A DNA stretch of 64,000 nt from Saccharomycopsis fibuligera x Saccharomycopsis cf. fibuligera (Eukaryota; Ascomycota; Saccharomycetes; Ascoideales; Saccharomycopsidaceae): positions 3,717,501-3,781,500 of the forward strand of contig CP012816.1 in assembly GCA_001936135.1 (NCBI GenBank). Direction: 5' to 3'. Below, in pieces: positions 20,296 through 29,356 of this stretch (position 1 is its first letter; the number at the start of each line of letters is the position of its first letter). Position numbers and translations under genes: made by a program. Under the pieces are notes generated by a model, which worked only from the letters and a program-made list of their open reading frames with translations, was not told the DNA's origin and ran no database searches.

Positions 20296-20922
20296 TGTTC
20301 AAGGAATAAATAAAAAATAAAAATATTAAAAAGGTTGAAAATATCAAGTTTCGAGTTTAATTTCTCGCTCTAATTAGCAATCTTTTTATTTGTTGTTTTC
20401 TTCTTTTACGTTTATATAAAACTTTCAGATTATTACTGCTTTTTGTCTACAAACACTATTTATATTCATTTTGTATATAATTATTATACCATACGACTCT
20501 ACTAAGTTATATATCTGAATGTTTTCGCAATGATGCGCTTGACATAACTTCTACATGATTTTTTTTATGCACCTATAGATCTATGTCACATATAGCGCAA
20601 CAAAATAGTAGAGATGTCATTGATATCATAAGCTCAGAACATCCATCTTTTGACTTACATCTCTTCTAAGTATTAATAATATTGCAGGAATGATTTGCAA
20701 GTTTTCCGAAAAGTACAATAGAGAATTTGTATTAATTGCCCGTTGCTCAGCATTTTCCCTTTCACGTTTGATTTCCATATTATGGTATTTAATCTTGTAA
20801 TTTCAAGTGTGAATTTATATAGTTGCTGATTTACTTGAGTACGCTAGCGAGACTGTTAAGCTGTGTTGAGAACTTTGAGAAGCTATGTTGTTGTTATTTA
20901 TGATCCTACTAAAAATTTTTTC

Positions 20923-20956
<34 letters not shown>

Positions 20957-21618
20957 CGAAATTTAATTGGAAGACTATACAAAGAAGTCCATTCTATTTC
21001 TTGGAATAGTTAGCTCACTCCCGCTTAACCTCTGACAATGAAAAGAAGTCGATAACAAAAACTGATCTTCTCAACACCAGATTTGCAGCTGTGGCAAGTG
21101 TGATCAAACCCCTGGGAACCCAAGGTGTTGACCAAACCTGCATGTGTTTATCCAGCCCCATTTATTGGTTTACTTGTCATAAGAAGTTCTTCCAGCATTC
21201 AATCTAGTATCCTCAAGCTTCGTCATGAAATTGTGACTCACCAATTATGTGAAAGCGACCCAAATTTTGGTGGACTATCTGGTGCTTTATCTTTGCTTGC
21301 GTCCTCTGAAAGCTAAGTCTGCGATTATTGAGGTAACTATATTGAAATTTGGGACTGAGAACACAGTAATATTTGACTATCACACTAAATAGCTGGTCGG
21401 CAAAAGGATTAAGACAAACGGTAAATATATATATTGCATATTTTAACTATAGTAAATTTCCAACAACCAAATGTCCCGTAACTATTAAAATTTAGTGCTC
21501 ATACAGTTCAGCAGTATAATGCTTATCAAGTAGAAGTTAAAATTACAGTTCTCTTTTTCAATGTAATAAAAATTAATGTACATTTATAGTTCTAAATTAA
21601 TTTGATATAATACAATAA
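20296..21618. other. 1.3-kb convergent intergenic region
   Basis: Between the JmjC gene and FHL1. It contains a 30-T run at 20927-20956. A weak open segment at about 21060-21316 (63 codons from 21125) matches no family I know. It could be a gene relic or a non-coding transcript; I cannot decide. Confidence 0.4.
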
Positions 21619-24600
21619 TCATTTAAGACGTTTCTTTTGCTGATCTTCCTCTGAACCACCTTCCAAAGGTCTTTTCAAAGAGATCTCTGGCTCACCAACA
21701 CCATTGGCGCTGTTAGCACTACCAGTGCCTGCCATTGTACTCGTGCCACTTTGCCTACCTGCAACAATGTTGTTATCAGCTTGCCCTTTATCCTCAGTTT
21801 TCTCAACCTCAACTACTGGTTCTGCTTTCGCAGTGTCAGTACTCGACTTCTGTTTATCTGTTTGATCATCTTCATCTTCATCATCGTCAATTGCACTTTC
21901 ATGAATTTTGCCAAGATGTGTACCGTTGAATAAATCTGCTTCTCCAGCTAAAAACTGATCAAGTTTCTGCTCAAACGCAATCAACGAATCAGTTCTCTTT
22001 TTAGGAACTTCCTGTTTTTGAGGCACAACTTCCTCGCCTGCTAGTAACTTATCCAAGTTGTTTTCAAAAGCAATTAATGAAGCAGTACGTGGTTTTGAAT
22101 GTGAATTAGTTGTTGGCGGCAACGATTGTGATTTTTTCGAGTCCTCTTTCACAGTATTACTTACAGGTAATGTGTTTGACTGTTGCGACGCAGAATTAGA
22201 AGGAGCTGCAACTGGAGTAGGAACCAGTGCAGGAGTAGATGCCAGAGTTGAGGTCAGAGCCAGAGTAGGGATTCGAGCCAGCGCTGGGGCCAGAACAGAA
22301 GCCAGAGTAGTCACTAGAACAGAAGTCAGAGTTGGCTTTGTAGCATTTTTCGTAGGACCAAGAGCAGATACAGGCGCAACTGTGCTAGCAGTAGCAGGAG
22401 CAGCCTTACTCGTCATAGGCGTATTTTTCACTTGATGTGAAGGTGCTGCTGGCTTCGCCAGATTAGAAGAAAGAGATACTGTTTTATTAGCACTTGTAAG
22501 GGTTGATTTTTTACCAGAATCAGTACCAGTGTCACTAGTAGAAGTACCAGTTACAGATGGAAGAGTTGCTCTGCCAGTAATAGGCGGAACCGATGATGTA
22601 GCGGATGATGTTGCATTATATGTCGAAGCATTTGGTTTGCTAACCGCCTTATTATTTCCAATTTTATTATTGTTAGGGATGAAACTATTGTTGAGGCTAC
22701 TACTGTCATTATTATTAGAACTTCCCTTTACTGTCTTTGGCATGTATGTTTTTCTAGGCTTTGGAGATGGCAAATCATTAGCAGTGGAAGAAGAATTGGT
22801 CGATTGTAGTATGATTGGGCTGTTGAGTGACGTGCGCAAAGGAATAGCACTCGTATTGACTTTAGCCTTATTCAACGGTATTAAAGGAATGGAGCTCGGT
22901 TTCAAGTTTTGAGTCTTCAAAGCGCTGCTGGTACCAGTATTTACAGAGCTGATACTACCCGAAGACCCTCCAGATTGGTTTGGTCTAGCCGGATTGGTTT
23001 TACCTGAAATGAGCTCAGCAAAAGTCATTTTACCGTTTGTTACTTGTGTTGTTGCATTATTAAGACTAGTAGTCAATATTTTTGTTAATTCTTGAGGATT
23101 TTTTTCAACAAACTTAATTAATGACTGACCAGCGGCACTTTTCTGCAATTGAGCCATGGTCGATGATAAAGCAATAGTCAACATTTTTATGACAGTTTCT
23201 TTGTTCAAACCTTTAATATTTTTTGTGATTTTTCTCAATTGCTCTTGCAAAATATTTAATATTTTTTTATCGTCTGCAGAAAGCCTTGGTGTCAGCTTAG
23301 TGGCAGGAGAACTGGTGGCATTGGTCTTATTAGTATTGCCATTACTACCGGTACTCGGTGGCTTTGAAGAGGCCAGTGAAGTACTTGGAGGAAGAGTGGT
23401 TGTTGTATAATAAGGTGATGGCGAAGGTACTGGTGGTAGTGGGCCGGGTGTTGTGCTGTATGTGGTGCCAAGTTTCGTATTTCCGTACAGAGACCATGGG
23501 GTGCTGCTGGTGGCACTTTGTATCGAGTTCATGTTCTTAACATGATCAGTTTGCTGCTTCTTTTTTACTTTGTCTTTTTCCGCAAAATAATCTTCATCTA
23601 GACCCCACAACCAACCTTTACCTTCTTTGGAGATCTTTTTAAAAGCTTTATTTAAAGATAAATTATGTCTCACAGAGCTTTGCCAGCCATCTGGACAATA
23701 TTTATAGTAAGGATATAATTGCTGAATAGATTTGTAAATCTCAGAAAGCGACATCCCTTTATTACCAATCGCATTTGTTTTCAAGCAATTAACTATGATA
23801 TTGGAATACGAGGTTGCTGGCTTGGTACGATAAGGCTCCGGAATTTCTTCAAGTGTGTAAACTTTCTTGGGCTGTTTAGTTTTTTTCTCTCTTTTCGGAG
23901 CAATTGTTGGGGGATTGGACGCACTTTTTGTAGTCGCGTTTGAAGTGTTCTTGCCAGTCAAAGAATTAGCTTGTGTTGGTAAGCTAGATGTTAATGGTAG
24001 AGGGGTTGTCGATGTGTTTGCAGTAGAAGCTATGGCTGGTTTTGATGCCGCTGCTGATGACGTAGGAACTATAGCTGTATTAGCCTGACTTGTTGAGGAT
24101 AAGGCATTTTTTTGAGCAGCTTGTAAATATTGAGTGGTTAGAGGGATACTTTGATTAGTGGCAGACGGAAGCAACTTCGCGATAGCAGCAGCAGAAGAAT
24201 CCAACTTGAATTTATCAGTACTGTTGTTGTTGGCCACCCCAATATTGTTGCCATTATTATTATTATTATTATTATTGCTGCTGCTGCTGCTGCTGCTGTT
24301 GTTGTTGTTGTTGTTGTTGTTATTATTATCATTATTGCTATTGTTCTGATTGCTGTTGACGCTGCTATTGCCGATAATACTACTGATATTACTGATGTTA
24401 GTAATGTTATCAATGCTGCTGGCATTATTGATACCATCATTAGAAATGCTATTGCTGTCAGTGGTACTATTGCTTTTGCTATTAGACAGATGCGGCCCAG
24501 CGCTTGGTACAGTATTAGATATCGGAGTGCTCTTGGTATTACTGTTTTCAGCAGTTGTGCCTATTGTTGAGGCTTGGGTAAGAGTTTGAATGAAATCCTT

Positions 24601-25887
24601 CGTGTCTGGCTTTATCAATAAATCAAGAGTCTTTTGAAAATCGTCCGACTGCGTGGGTACCGGCATTTCAATTTTCGGCGCTTCCACTTTGGGCACAATT
24701 GGATTTTGAGAAGATGTCTGCTTTACTTTCTTGGGCTGCTGAGGCTGCTGAGGCTGCTGCGGCTGCTGCGGCTGCTGCGGCTGCTGGGGTGGTTGAGTCT
24801 GTTGAGTCTGTTGAGTCTGTTGAGTCTGTTGGGTCTGTTTAGCCTGTTGTGATTGTTCAAGTTTCTGTTGCTGCTGAGTCTTTTGGGTTGTCTGTTGCAG
24901 CTTTTGAGTCTTTTGGGCCTTCTGGGACTTTTGGGTTTTCTGGGACCTCTGAGTCTGTTGAGTTTGTGAGGATTGTTTTGGTTTCTGGTCAAGTTGCTGT
25001 GGCTGTTGGTGCCGCTGTGGTTGCTGCTGAGAATTTTGCCCTGAATTCTGCTGGGGCTTTGACTGCTGTTCTTCTGGTCTTTTCTGATTTTTCTGCTGCT
25101 TTTGAGAGTCCGCAGGGTTTTGCGGTAGCACATTTTCTGTATTCGGTTGAGGGACAGCCGAAATGGCCTTGATATCGCTCCCAGACCCAGGCAAGACAAA
25201 TGTGAAGGTAATTTGGCCAATTTGGATCTTGTCAGCGTCACTCAACGGCACGGTTAAACCTTTTTCTATAAAGTTACTATTTATGAAAAGGCCATTTCTT
25301 CCTAGCACTGAAATTTCAAATCTCTGAGTACCAAAATTGTAAAAAATTTTGGCATGTTTTCTCGAGACTGCTTTCCTAGGCCCCAAGTGAACGTCCACAG
25401 AGTGTGACTGGTCATTATTGATTCGTCTTCCTAGCACCACCTGAAGCGTTTGGATGTAAAATGTAAAGGAACTGAAATCAAGTCTCGCGTACGCCAGAAT
25501 CTTCGTACTTTCGTTAGAGTTCCCTGCTGCGTTGGTGCTGGTGCTGAGGGCTTCCATGATACTGGGAGCAGCAAGCCCGTCACCGCCCCCGCCAATGGAA
25601 GGGGAAACACTCCTGGAAAAATTATCTATGGTATTGGTATTTGAGCTGCCGTTGTTCGACGGTAGCATATTGTCGATGGCATTGCTGCTGCTATTGCTGT
25701 TTGACTTTTTTGAACTGTTGCTATTGTTCTTGGCACTGCTGTGGTCATTATTATTGTTGGACGACGATGACGATGTTGTTGATGACGATGTTGTCGTTGC
25801 TGTTGCTGTTGTTCCATTTGCCATGTCGCTGCTTGCGTACGATTCTGGCTGACCAACAGACGATAGGTCAGTCACACTCAAGTTCAT
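21619..25887 (-). CDS. FHL1: FHA + forkhead transcription factor Fhl1
   Basis: 1,422 aa from the ATG at 25887; the frame extends upstream only to a TTG. The FHA domain is at about 142-224 (LGRR...RKAVSRKHAKIFYN...LGRNGLFIN). The forkhead domain is at about 680-775 (TKPATSYSNIIVNCL, YYKYCPDGWQSSVRHNLSLNKAFKK, GWLWGLD). Together these define Fhl1, which binds Ifh1 through the FHA domain to activate ribosomal-protein genes. Very long Gln/Pro, Asn and Ser/Thr/Ala linkers separate the domains. Near residue 1,200 the linker has eight CTG codons in about 36 residues among Thr/Ala/Ser/Pro, more natural as Ser than Leu. Confidence 0.94.
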   Translation of the reverse strand: MNLSVTDLSSVGQPESYASSDMANGTTATATTTSSSTTSSSSSNNNNDHSSAKNNSNSSKKSNSNSSSNAIDNMLPSNNGSSNTNTIDNFSRSVSPSIGGGGDGLAAPSIMEALSTSTNAAGNSNESTKILAYARLDFSSFTFYIQTLQVVLGRRINNDQSHSVDVHLGPRKAVSRKHAKIFYNFGTQRFEISVLGRNGLFINSNFIEKGLTVPLSDADKIQIGQITFTFVLPGSGSDIKAISAVPQPNTENVLPQNPADSQKQQKNQKRPEEQQSKPQQNSGQNSQQQPQRHQQPQQLDQKPKQSSQTQQTQRSQKTQKSQKAQKTQKLQQTTQKTQQQQKLEQSQQAKQTQQTQQTQQTQQTQPPQQPQQPQQPQQPQQPQQPKKVKQTSSQNPIVPKVEAPKIEMPVPTQSDDFQKTLDLLIKPDTKDFIQTLTQASTIGTTAENSNTKSTPISNTVPSAGPHLSNSKSNSTTDSNSISNDGINNASSIDNITNISNISSIIGNSSVNSNQNNSNNDNNNNNNNNNNSSSSSSSNNNNNNNNGNNIGVANNNSTDKFKLDSSAAAIAKLLPSATNQSIPLTTQYLQAAQKNALSSTSQANTAIVPTSSAAASKPAIASTANTSTTPLPLTSSLPTQANSLTGKNTSNATTKSASNPPTIAPKREKKTKQPKKVYTLEEIPEPYRTKPATSYSNIIVNCLKTNAIGNKGMSLSEIYKSIQQLYPYYKYCPDGWQSSVRHNLSLNKAFKKISKEGKGWLWGLDEDYFAEKDKVKKKQQTDHVKNMNSIQSATSSTPWSLYGNTKLGTTYSTTPGPLPPVPSPSPYYTTTTLPPSTSLASSKPPSTGSNGNTNKTNATSSPATKLTPRLSADDKKILNILQEQLRKITKNIKGLNKETVIKMLTIALSSTMAQLQKSAAGQSLIKFVEKNPQELTKILTTSLNNATTQVTNGKMTFAELISGKTNPARPNQSGGSSGSISSVNTGTSSALKTQNLKPSSIPLIPLNKAKVNTSAIPLRTSLNSPIILQSTNSSSTANDLPSPKPRKTYMPKTVKGSSNNNDSSSLNNSFIPNNNKIGNNKAVSKPNASTYNATSSATSSVPPITGRATLPSVTGTSTSDTGTDSGKKSTLTSANKTVSLSSNLAKPAAPSHQVKNTPMTSKAAPATASTVAPVSALGPTKNATKPTLTSVLVTTLASVLAPALARIPTLALTSTLASTPALVPTPVAAPSNSASQQSNTLPVSNTVKEDSKKSQSLPPTTNSHSKPRTASLIAFENNLDKLLAGEEVVPQKQEVPKKRTDSLIAFEQKLDQFLAGEADLFNGTHLGKIHESAIDDDEDEDDQTDKQKSSTDTAKAEPVVEVEKTEDKGQADNNIVAGRQSGTSTMAGTGSANSANGVGEPEISLKRPLEGGSEEDQQKKRLK
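22225..22329 (-). other. CTG-codon cluster in FHL1 linker
   Basis: In the FHL1 frame, CTG codons lie at (plus-strand low coordinate) 22225, 22243, 22255, 22261, 22279, 22291, 22303 and 22327, mostly flanked by Thr, Ala or Pro codons. Read as Ser, the segment matches the Ser/Thr/Ala/Pro composition around it. Read as Leu, it is an odd Leu-rich island. Confidence 0.8.
24256..24345. repeat. Trinucleotide repeats in FHL1 (Asn/Ser tracts)
   Basis: ATT, CTG and TTG trinucleotide blocks on the plus strand, coding Asn and Ser runs on the minus strand. Confidence 0.85.
24735..24840. repeat. 9-bp repeats in FHL1 (Gln-Gln-Pro, Thr-Gln-Gln)
   Basis: GGCTGCTGC/A-type 9-mers followed by GTTGAGTCT 9-mers. 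They encode QQP and TQQ units before the FHA-forkhead linker. Confidence 0.85.
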
Positions 25888-26628
25888 GACGGCAGGGCTG
25901 TGTGAACTGCTAGCTGGAACTTGAACTTTATGCTCTCTAACTGGAGATGGACTGCGAATGTGCAAACTGCGTTGTGCGCGCCTATGGAGGGTGTCGCTAG
26001 CTATTTGTGGTCTGTGGAAACGATGTTTTGCCTTGGTGATGTGATAAGCGCAGCGCTGTGTTTTGCTTTTTCTTTTCTTTTCCCTAAGAAAGAAAATTTT
26101 TTTATTTTTTTTTATTTATTTTGAAATCTTTTCTGCACCACGTGCTTAGTAAGCCCATTGCAACCGCAACTTGCATACTGCCGCCGGAGACTGCATACAC
26201 GGTCTACTGGCTCATTCCAAATCCACAGAGCACAGCTATGCTGGGAGCACCTGGGAGCACATCTGGAAACTCAAGCTCTGGGGGGAAGGTGTAGAGCGTA
26301 AGCCACAAGAAGGCGTTACGCTACATTCGGTCTGGCATCCCGGGAAGAGCGCACCATGCGGGGCCAATGTGAATAGAAATGGCAGACACCCAGACGCTTA
26401 CGCCTACAGATAGATCTCAACTAATTAAAACGCAAACCAAGCATTGCATTTTTTCGAAAATGTATAGACTAAAAGATAAAAGGAAAAATGAAAAGGAAAG
26501 AAAAAAAAAAGGGCATACGGTTGTTACGACCGCCACAAATGAGCTATCAAAGACCGCAGTTCTGCGGCTGAGCCAGTAGCTGCGGCTGGTGGACATCGCC
26601 AAAGCACCACCTCGTCATCTCGGTCCGC
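25888..26628. promoter_or_regulatory. FHL1 promoter with CACGTG box
   Basis: 741 bp upstream of FHL1. A CACGTG E-box is at 26139-26144, with T-rich sequence on its FHL1 side. Cbf1, which binds CACGTG, works with Fhl1/Ifh1 at ribosomal-protein genes in Candida albicans, so autoregulatory wiring is possible (inference). The rest is unremarkable. Confidence 0.5.
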
Positions 26629-27081
26629 TCATTTACTGATTTTCTTCAACTCCACAATGACTTCTGGTTTTAGCACAGTTTGGTCCAACCCAGCCTCTCT
26701 CATTTTCTTCAACGAAAACCCAACATGTTCCGAGAAGCCAAGGTGGGCAAACGCAAAAGCAATGTAAGCCCACACGTTCGCAGCATCTTCGTTGAAAAAA
26801 GTGCTCAATTTCAAATACCAAAGGGTTCTGATGGCCTTGGAGTAGTCGCCAGCCTTCAATGCGGCCTCGACTTCCTCGAAACCCTGGGCAGTTTCGGGAG
26901 TGCGGCCAGCAACAGTAACCTTGGTCGTGGCCTGATCAAAGTCGGTGTCAAAGTCGCACGGGCTCTTCTTGTTGGCAGCGATCTTCTTGCCCGCTGGCAA
27001 TGGGTCAGGTCTGGCCTTAACGGAGCCTGGCACGCCCTGGTTGATTTGGGCCTTGAAGCTGTCTGGAACAACGCTTGACAT
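26629..27081 (-). CDS. Unrecognised 150-aa protein
   Basis: ATG at 27081. N-terminal ~55 residues are polar (PGSVKARPDPLPAGKKIAANKK). A compact helical part follows with Aro-rich segments (SKAIRTLWYLKLSTFF, NVWAYIAFAFAHLGFSEH, FSLKKMREAG), reminiscent of TPR-like helical pairs. There is no convincing signal or TM span and no CTG codon. Codon use is GC-richer than genes further left. The continuous frame and amino-acid composition support a real gene. I do not recognise a family; a small mitochondrial or CUG-clade-specific protein is possible but unproven. Confidence 0.75.
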   Translation of the reverse strand: MSSVVPDSFKAQINQGVPGSVKARPDPLPAGKKIAANKKSPCDFDTDFDQATTKVTVAGRTPETAQGFEEVEAALKAGDYSKAIRTLWYLKLSTFFNEDAANVWAYIAFAFAHLGFSEHVGFSLKKMREAGLDQTVLKPEVIVELKKISK

Positions 27082-27497
27082 TGTGTGTGCGTACGTGTAT
27101 GCTGGTATTCGAGTGGCAACAGCAATAGATGAAATCTAAACGTGGATTGAAACAGGTATTGTCAGCTCTACCACCAACACACACACACATACACACTTAC
27201 ACGCAAATTTCTTGTTGCTTCTCGTTGTTGGCATTCGAGCGGCGGAACACGGGCTTCCTAACCTCCCGCTGAACCGCCACCCCGAGCTTGCTAAGGGCGC
27301 TCCGCTCCGTTCTGCCCTACTCTGGAATCTGGAGTCTGGAATCGCGCTACAATGGCATTGACCAGCCGTGTCATATGGATAGAAGCAAACCAATTATAGA
27401 CTCAAAACATATAGAGAAAGAGAAAGAGAAAGAAAAAGAGAAAGAGAAAGAAAAAGAAAAAGAAAAAGAAAAAGAAAAAGAAAAAGCAGCACTGGCG
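27082..27497. other. Intergenic with purine hexamer repeat
   Basis: Upstream of the 150-aa gene and downstream of the CRH gene. A CA-rich patch lies at about 27176-27200. A purine tract of AAAGAG/AAAGAA hexamers lies at about 27413-27486, next to the CRH stop codon. Frames through it (Lys-Glu repeats) are spurious. Confidence 0.6.
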
Positions 27498-28574
27498 CTA
27501 AAAGAGGCAGAATATAAGACCAACAAAAAGTAACGCATGGCTCAACGAGCCCTCCAGGCGGTGGCTGCTTTCGCCTCCACTGCTAGTCTTGGTGCTGCCG
27601 TCCACTACCTTGAAGTTGCCCTTGGTGGTGTGGTTGTAGTCCGTTTTCTCCCTGATGGATCTTCTGAGGTTCTCTGGGGACGGCGTGTCGCTGAGATCCA
27701 GTCCAAAGGTGCCGCCGGAAGACAGAATGGAAAACTCAGAGTCGGCCACCGGCAGCCTGCCGTTGACCTCACCACCGACGGACTGGATCGACGACCAGTC
27801 TCCCGAGCGGTCGGTGTATCTGTAGTTGCTCCCGGAGGAGTAGTCCGTGACAATGATTCGTTCAATCTCCATCGTGAACGGCGCCTCGGACATATCGGTC
27901 AGACCCCCGGCCCAGGAAATGGTGCCCGGCTGGTTGTCAGGGTCTCCTCCGACCCAGGTTCCCATGAAAACCGCCATTGGGGTCTGCGGGTATCCGTATG
28001 GCTGCACCGACTCGTCGTTTGGCACGGTGCGGACCTCTGCGCCGTCGATGTAGAAGGAGAGCTTGTCGATCGACCAGTCGATGGTGTAGTTGTGGAACTG
28101 CTCGTGGCAGCCCTGGACGGAGTGGTAGCCGCCCCTTGCATAGTCAACGGTGTTTCCCTTGACAAAGTAGTTGGACTGCACCGAGTCTCCGGCGCCGCCA
28201 ATCCACTCCAGGTCGATCTCGTCTAGATCGTCGCTTTGCAGAAACACGCTGGAAATGATTCCCTGGCCCGCCGCAGACTTCGCGATGACCTCTATCTTGC
28301 CAAACAGGATGTAAAAGTTCGATCTCACCGAGGGGTTGTCCCATCTTTTCTCGATCGTGAGCGCAAGGCCGCCGTTGGAGAACTGCGTGACCCCGCGCTC
28401 CGAGAAGACCTCAAAGAACGGCGACGGCGCCTTGAAAGTGTCGACGATGGACTTGGAGAGCGCGGTGTTGACGCCTTCGCAGTCGTCGCTGGCGACCGGG
28501 TTGCACGGTTTGAACTCCTTGGCCCGCACGCCAAGGCAGCTCAGCAGAAAGAACGGCAGAGCTAAAAATAACAT
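27498..28574 (-). CDS. CRH-type GH16 cell-wall transglycosidase, GPI-anchored
   Basis: 358 aa, ATG at 28574. Signal peptide (residues 1-18, ending GVRA), then the GH16 CRH domain: NFYI-x-FGKIEV, SDDLDEID-x-EW with catalytic Glu/Asp/Glu, NYFVKGN, GGDPDNQPGTISWAGG and APFTMEIERIIVTDYSSG. A Ser-rich stretch and a C-terminal hydrophobic tail (HALLFVGLIFCLF) fit a GPI signal. CRH enzymes link chitin to beta-1,6/1,3-glucan. The gene lies in a GC-rich island and has 11 CTG codons (three in the signal peptide; others at FYI-x-FGK, VF-x-QSDD and EID-x-EW). These are positions that are hydrophobic in the family. CRH1/CRH11/CRH12/UTR2 orthology is not fixed. Confidence 0.9.
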   Translation of the reverse strand: MLFLALPFFLLSCLGVRAKEFKPCNPVASDDCEGVNTALSKSIVDTFKAPSPFFEVFSERGVTQFSNGGLALTIEKRWDNPSVRSNFYILFGKIEVIAKSAAGQGIISSVFLQSDDLDEIDLEWIGGAGDSVQSNYFVKGNTVDYARGGYHSVQGCHEQFHNYTIDWSIDKLSFYIDGAEVRTVPNDESVQPYGYPQTPMAVFMGTWVGGDPDNQPGTISWAGGLTDMSEAPFTMEIERIIVTDYSSGSNYRYTDRSGDWSSIQSVGGEVNGRLPVADSEFSILSSGGTFGLDLSDTPSPENLRRSIREKTDYNHTTKGNFKVVDGSTKTSSGGESSHRLEGSLSHALLFVGLIFCLF

Positions 28575-29356
28575 TTTGCAGGAGCTAAAAGCTAGGAGCT
28601 AGGAGCTAGGAGCTAGGAGCTAGGGACCAGGCACTGGGGACCTCGGAGGTATCACGATATTTTTAGATCGGTGGCCGGCGCCTTGTGTGGGTTCCTGGAA
28701 TTCGACGTTTGCTGAGCAGACTGATGAACGCGTTCGCCTTGGGTGGCTGTCTTGTTCCTCTGTGCGGTCTTGCCATACACGCCAACGACTGTTCTTGCCG
28801 GGCGTCTCAGAAGACAACCGCCCGCTTTTGAGTGCGGTCTGCAATCAGCGTTGCTGGCTCCATCCAGCGGCACAAAAGTCAGCTTTGTGGCCTGCTGCGC
28901 TGTGGCGCCGCGAGACGCTGCTCGCTAGCTGCTCGCTCGAGCGAGCGAGCGAGCGTTCTACACCACCTTCTCACCGCCCGGCCGGTTCCATGGCACACCG
29001 TCTCGAAGCAGCGGACGCAGTCTGGCCAGTCTGGCGCAGGTGCTCGTCCTTCTATAAATACTCTCGCCCTGCACACGTCCTGCACTCGCCCTGCAATGGC
29101 CGCCCATCTGGTACCTGATCGGCGGTCACGTGCTGCAGCGCTGGTGGAGGACCCAATCCAGGCGGCAGTGGGAAAAGCCGCGGCCTCGTCCTCGAGGTCC
29201 GAGCGCTGTGGGCGCTCGATGCGCAGCAGCAGAGATATTTATACAGGGACATCCCGTTACCTTTCCAAGTTCCAGCGGGCGGGCAGACATTGCTTGCTTC
29301 TGCTCCTGCTTCTGCTCCTGCTCCTGCTCCTGCTCCTGGTGTGCTCTACACACAAC
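28575..29356. promoter_or_regulatory. GC-rich divergent promoter, CRH / YCH1
   Basis: 782 bp of roughly 60% GC by eye, far above the window norm, although non-coding. It contains 7-bp GGAGCTA repeats (about 28580-28624), a 16-bp perfect palindrome at 28931-28946 running into GAGC repeats, a CACGTG box at 29127-29132, and a CTTCTG/CTCCTG hexamer repeat at about 29293-29338 ending just before the YCH1 ATG. Confidence 0.6.
28931..28955. repeat. 16-bp palindrome and GAGC repeat
   Basis: GCTCGCTCGAGCGAGC is its own reverse complement (28931-28946) and is extended by more GAGC units. It lies in the CRH/YCH1 divergent promoter. Confidence 0.8.

Noticed and set aside
21125-21316. 63-codon frame between the JmjC gene and FHL1
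   Set aside because: No family signature and no supporting context; noted only within the intergenic entry.
27288-27533. Plus-strand frame with Lys-Glu repeats
   Set aside because: A translation of the purine hexamer repeat at the CRH 3' end; no other support.
27537-28226. 229-aa plus-strand frame opposite the CRH gene
   Set aside because: Antisense shadow of a clearly conserved GH16 gene.
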